Assembly (NCBI GenBank): GCA_036159995.1
Contig: JAYYEI010000073.1
Span: 1-33,726, forward strand
Length of the DNA: 33,726 nt
Source of the DNA: UBA8752 sp036159995
GTDB taxonomy: Bacteria > Bacteroidota > Bacteroidia > Flavobacteriales_D > Sanyastnellaceae
Direction of reading: 5' to 3'
The notes beneath the pieces are model-generated. The model saw only the letters and a program-made list of their open reading frames with translations, ran no database searches and was not told the DNA's origin. This document shows positions 31,747-33,726 of the stretch, in pieces. The position numbers were made by a program, and so were the translations under genes. Within the stretch, counting starts at the first letter, position 1; the number at the start of each line of letters is the position of its first letter.

Positions 31747-33726
31747 TCAGCGGTCCGTTTGCGGACGAAGGGAGGCGACGGCCGTGGTGTGGGCCTCGAT
31801 GTCGGCGCGGTCCATGCGCATCTTCCGGAACTGGCCGGCGTGATAGAGCGGCGCTTGGTTGTCGTAGAACGGGCTGAAGACGTTGCCGGACTGGCCGGTG
31901 GGCAGGATGCTCTCGGCGCCATCCACATCGGCGAAGTCGATGCCGATCCGCTTGGATGGCCCGGAGAAGATGGAATAGTCGACGTCCCGCTTCAGCTTGA
32001 ACTCGTATTTGCACAAGGCGTCCTTGGCGGCCGGCAGTCCGTAGGGCCCCACGTTGAGCCAATCGCCGAGGATGGGCACATCGGTCATGGCGTGCCGGTG
32101 GGTGGCGGTGTGGAGCCGGTCGTAGCGCCAGGCGTCCACGTCCGGTCCGAGGGCGACTTCGAGGTCCTCGTAGGCTTTGAGCAGAGCGAGACCGAGCACC
32201 AGCGCTGGTGTCTCCTTGAGGTCCGTCCGCACGTCGTCCCACCAAGGCGAGTCCGCATTGGCGAGCAGGCGGGGGAAGGTGTTCTCGCTGACGATGGTTC
32301 GGTGCCAGATCTTGAATTTCTCCGGGGCGGTTTCCATACCGGCGGCCTGCTCGAACTCGTCGTAGTAGGCTCCTTCAATCGCCCGGTACATCCAGCGGTA
32401 GTAGAGGGTGGGGGCAATGTCGCCGGCGAGGTGGGCGCCGTCCCAATTGCGCAGGTGTGCCACGGCGGCTTCGACGTCCTCGTCGAGGGTGCCGGAGGCA
32501 ATGTGGTCGAGCATCATCGCGCAGTTCTTCCGGTACACGGGCGAATGGTGGTCGAGCTGTAAGGCTTGGGCTTCGGCGAGCGTCCAGTCGTCCTTGGCTT
32601 CGATGGCCTGGATAATGCCCGCCCCACGCGTGTTGCCGGAGTAGTAATGGCCCGGGTGGTACACGCCTTTCACGCTGTCGGGTGCGTTGTTGGCCGAATA
32701 GACATAGCCGGCGGGCGGATTGACCGATTGCGGGTTCATGGCGAAGGGGTGCCAGCCCTGAACTTCATTGGTGGGGTCGGTGCCGTCAATGGCGGTCTTG
32801 GTGTCCACATGGTCCGGACGAATGGGAAGCTTGGCACTGGCCCACCACGCGATGTTGCCTTCGTTATCGCCATACATGAGGTTGATGCCGGGGGCATGGA
32901 TGAGGGCGGCGGAGCGCTCCATGTCCGCGATGTCATTGGCTCGGGAAAACCCAAAGAAGGCCTCGTGGATGCGGTTTTCCGGATACTGGGTGAAGGTCCA
33001 CCACATGGCGACGGAGTCCTCGATGAGCGGCCCGTGGTGCGTTTTGCGGAGGGTGAATGTCACAGGCTCTCCACCGGCCACGTTGATGGTCTCTTCCTGC
33101 AGCTCTAAGTCGCGCCACTCGCCGTCATGCAGGTACCGATCGCCCTCGATGGTCTCGCGGTAGAGGTCGATGTCGTCGTTGACGAACATGGTGATTCCCC
33201 AGGAATGGTGGCGCGTGTGGCCGATGGCGGGGAAGGGGAGTCCGGCGAGGTGGTTGCCGTAGTACTCGACCTCCGGGCAGACGATGTGGGCCTCGTACCA
33301 CACCGAGGGTTGGGCGTAGCCCATGTGCGCGTCATTGCAGAAGATGACCTCGCCGCTGGCGGTCCGGTCTCCTCCGATCACCCAAGCGTTGGATCCCAGC
33401 CATTGGGGCACGGGGCGCAGCGCATCCATCTCGTGGACCAGCGCGGAGATGCCCGAGATGTCCGTCATGGACCCGCCGGGAGAGGGGACATCAGCAGAAA
33501 CGGTCACGGGCATCGGGGTCATCAATGAATCCCCGCGCCCGCGGGAGGGAGACCCAGTGTCTGGGATTCGGGTGAATCCGTCCGATCCAAGCGCTAAGTC
33601 GGCCATGTAGGCCGAATCGAAATTCTGCTTCATCCAGTCCAGGATGGGCTCGGTTTTCAGGTGGATGGCGAAGCTGTATGCCATGAAGCCCGAAGCGCAG
33701 TAGATGTCGTGGGTGTCAAACGGCTC
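31747..33726 (-). CDS. Penicillin acylase family protein (Ntn hydrolase), N-terminus beyond window
   Basis: 659 residues to the stop; the frame is open to the right edge, where it reads 'EPFDTHDIYCASGFMAYSF', part of the alpha-subunit region of penicillin acylases, so the Met at 33684 is internal. The nucleophile Ser of the beta chain is in 'WLGSNAWVIGGDRTASG' (codon 33393-33391), the conserved GSNAW site where autocatalytic cleavage would occur. Further family features are 'CNDAHMGYAQPSVWYEAHI', 'HTRHHSWGITMFVNDDIDLY' and 'RKTHHGPLI'. Family members hydrolyse amides such as beta-lactams or acyl-homoserine lactones in the periplasm; the real substrate here is unknown. The C-terminal part is complete. 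The hypothetical gene at 31681 follows after 65 bases. Confidence 0.92.
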   Translation of the reverse strand, partial: EPFDTHDIYCASGFMAYSFAIHLKTEPILDWMKQNFDSAYMADLALGSDGFTRIPDTGSPSRGRGDSLMTPMPVTVSADVPSPGGSMTDISGISALVHEMDALRPVPQWLGSNAWVIGGDRTASGEVIFCNDAHMGYAQPSVWYEAHIVCPEVEYYGNHLAGLPFPAIGHTRHHSWGITMFVNDDIDLYRETIEGDRYLHDGEWRDLELQEETINVAGGEPVTFTLRKTHHGPLIEDSVAMWWTFTQYPENRIHEAFFGFSRANDIADMERSAALIHAPGINLMYGDNEGNIAWWASAKLPIRPDHVDTKTAIDGTDPTNEVQGWHPFAMNPQSVNPPAGYVYSANNAPDSVKGVYHPGHYYSGNTRGAGIIQAIEAKDDWTLAEAQALQLDHHSPVYRKNCAMMLDHIASGTLDEDVEAAVAHLRNWDGAHLAGDIAPTLYYRWMYRAIEGAYYDEFEQAAGMETAPEKFKIWHRTIVSENTFPRLLANADSPWWDDVRTDLKETPALVLGLALLKAYEDLEVALGPDVDAWRYDRLHTATHRHAMTDVPILGDWLNVGPYGLPAAKDALCKYEFKLKRDVDYSIFSGPSKRIGIDFADVDGAESILPTGQSGNVFSPFYDNQAPLYHAGQFRKMRMDRADIEAHTTAVASLRPQTDR

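Noticed and set aside
1..33726. tRNA, rRNA, CRISPR arrays, insertion sequences, integrase or phage genes
   Set aside because: No cloverleaf-like or rRNA-like sequence, no regularly spaced direct repeats, and no transposase or phage motifs were seen in the short intergenic regions or coding frames.

Overview
The window comes from a GC-rich member of the Bacteroidota, most likely a marine Flavobacteriales-type lineage. Several lines of evidence agree. There is a SusC/SusD pair. Five secreted proteins carry type IX secretion (T9SS) C-terminal sorting domains, type A or gliding-motility type B. Two proteins carry the 'GCTDPEACNF' cysteine modules familiar from marine flavobacteria. Shine-Dalgarno sequences are largely absent, while start codons are repeatedly preceded by the Bacteroidota -7 promoter box (TAnnTTTG-like). 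The species assignment is inference.

Layout. 1-60 (-): first 20 codons of a GNAT-like acetyltransferase. 158-1378 (+): YdjM/DUF457 membrane hydrolase. 1438-2931 (+): GH30 lipoprotein glycosidase. 2944-5798 (-): CotH-kinase-like protein and alpha/beta hydrolase, both with T9SS tails. 5865-5960 (-): degraded end of a FISUMP-type gene. 6001-8054: zinc-type cassette in which a MerC-like membrane protein and a CobW/COG0523 GTPase (-) diverge from a Fur-family regulator (+) around a perfect 10-5-10 palindrome. 8061-16547 (-): three large secreted proteins (choice-of-anchor B/LVIVD, a DUF11/PKD gliding-type protein, and a VPS10/BNR repeat protein). 16651-17238 (+): small outer-membrane-like protein. 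17216-18424 (-): BaiN/HI0933 flavoprotein. 18465-20851 (-): GH16 lipoprotein coupled to a DUF418 (YeiB) membrane protein. 21010-24330 (+): large GH5-CBM6-CBM6-T9SS enzyme. 24426-30898 (-): SusC-SusD-PKD surface-glycan-binding operon. 31103-31681 (-): hypothetical exported protein. 31747-33726 (-): penicillin acylase family enzyme running off the right edge.

How the genes work together. From 18465 to 30898 lies a polysaccharide utilisation locus (PUL) whose parts fit a beta-glucan such as laminarin: GH16 (endo-1,3-glucanase type), GH5 (glucanase type) with beta-glucan-binding-type CBM6 modules, SusC/SusD uptake, and a PKD-containing binding lipoprotein. The GH30 at 1438-2931 (beta-1,6 or beta-1,3-glucosidase type) could debranch the same substrate but sits about 15 kb from the nearest PUL gene. 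The 7.2-8.1 kb cassette looks like a self-contained metal (zinc) starvation response.

The least expected pattern is at the level of gene starts. For eight genes a -7-like promoter box lies only 4-6 bases before the start codon, which predicts leaderless mRNAs in this organism.
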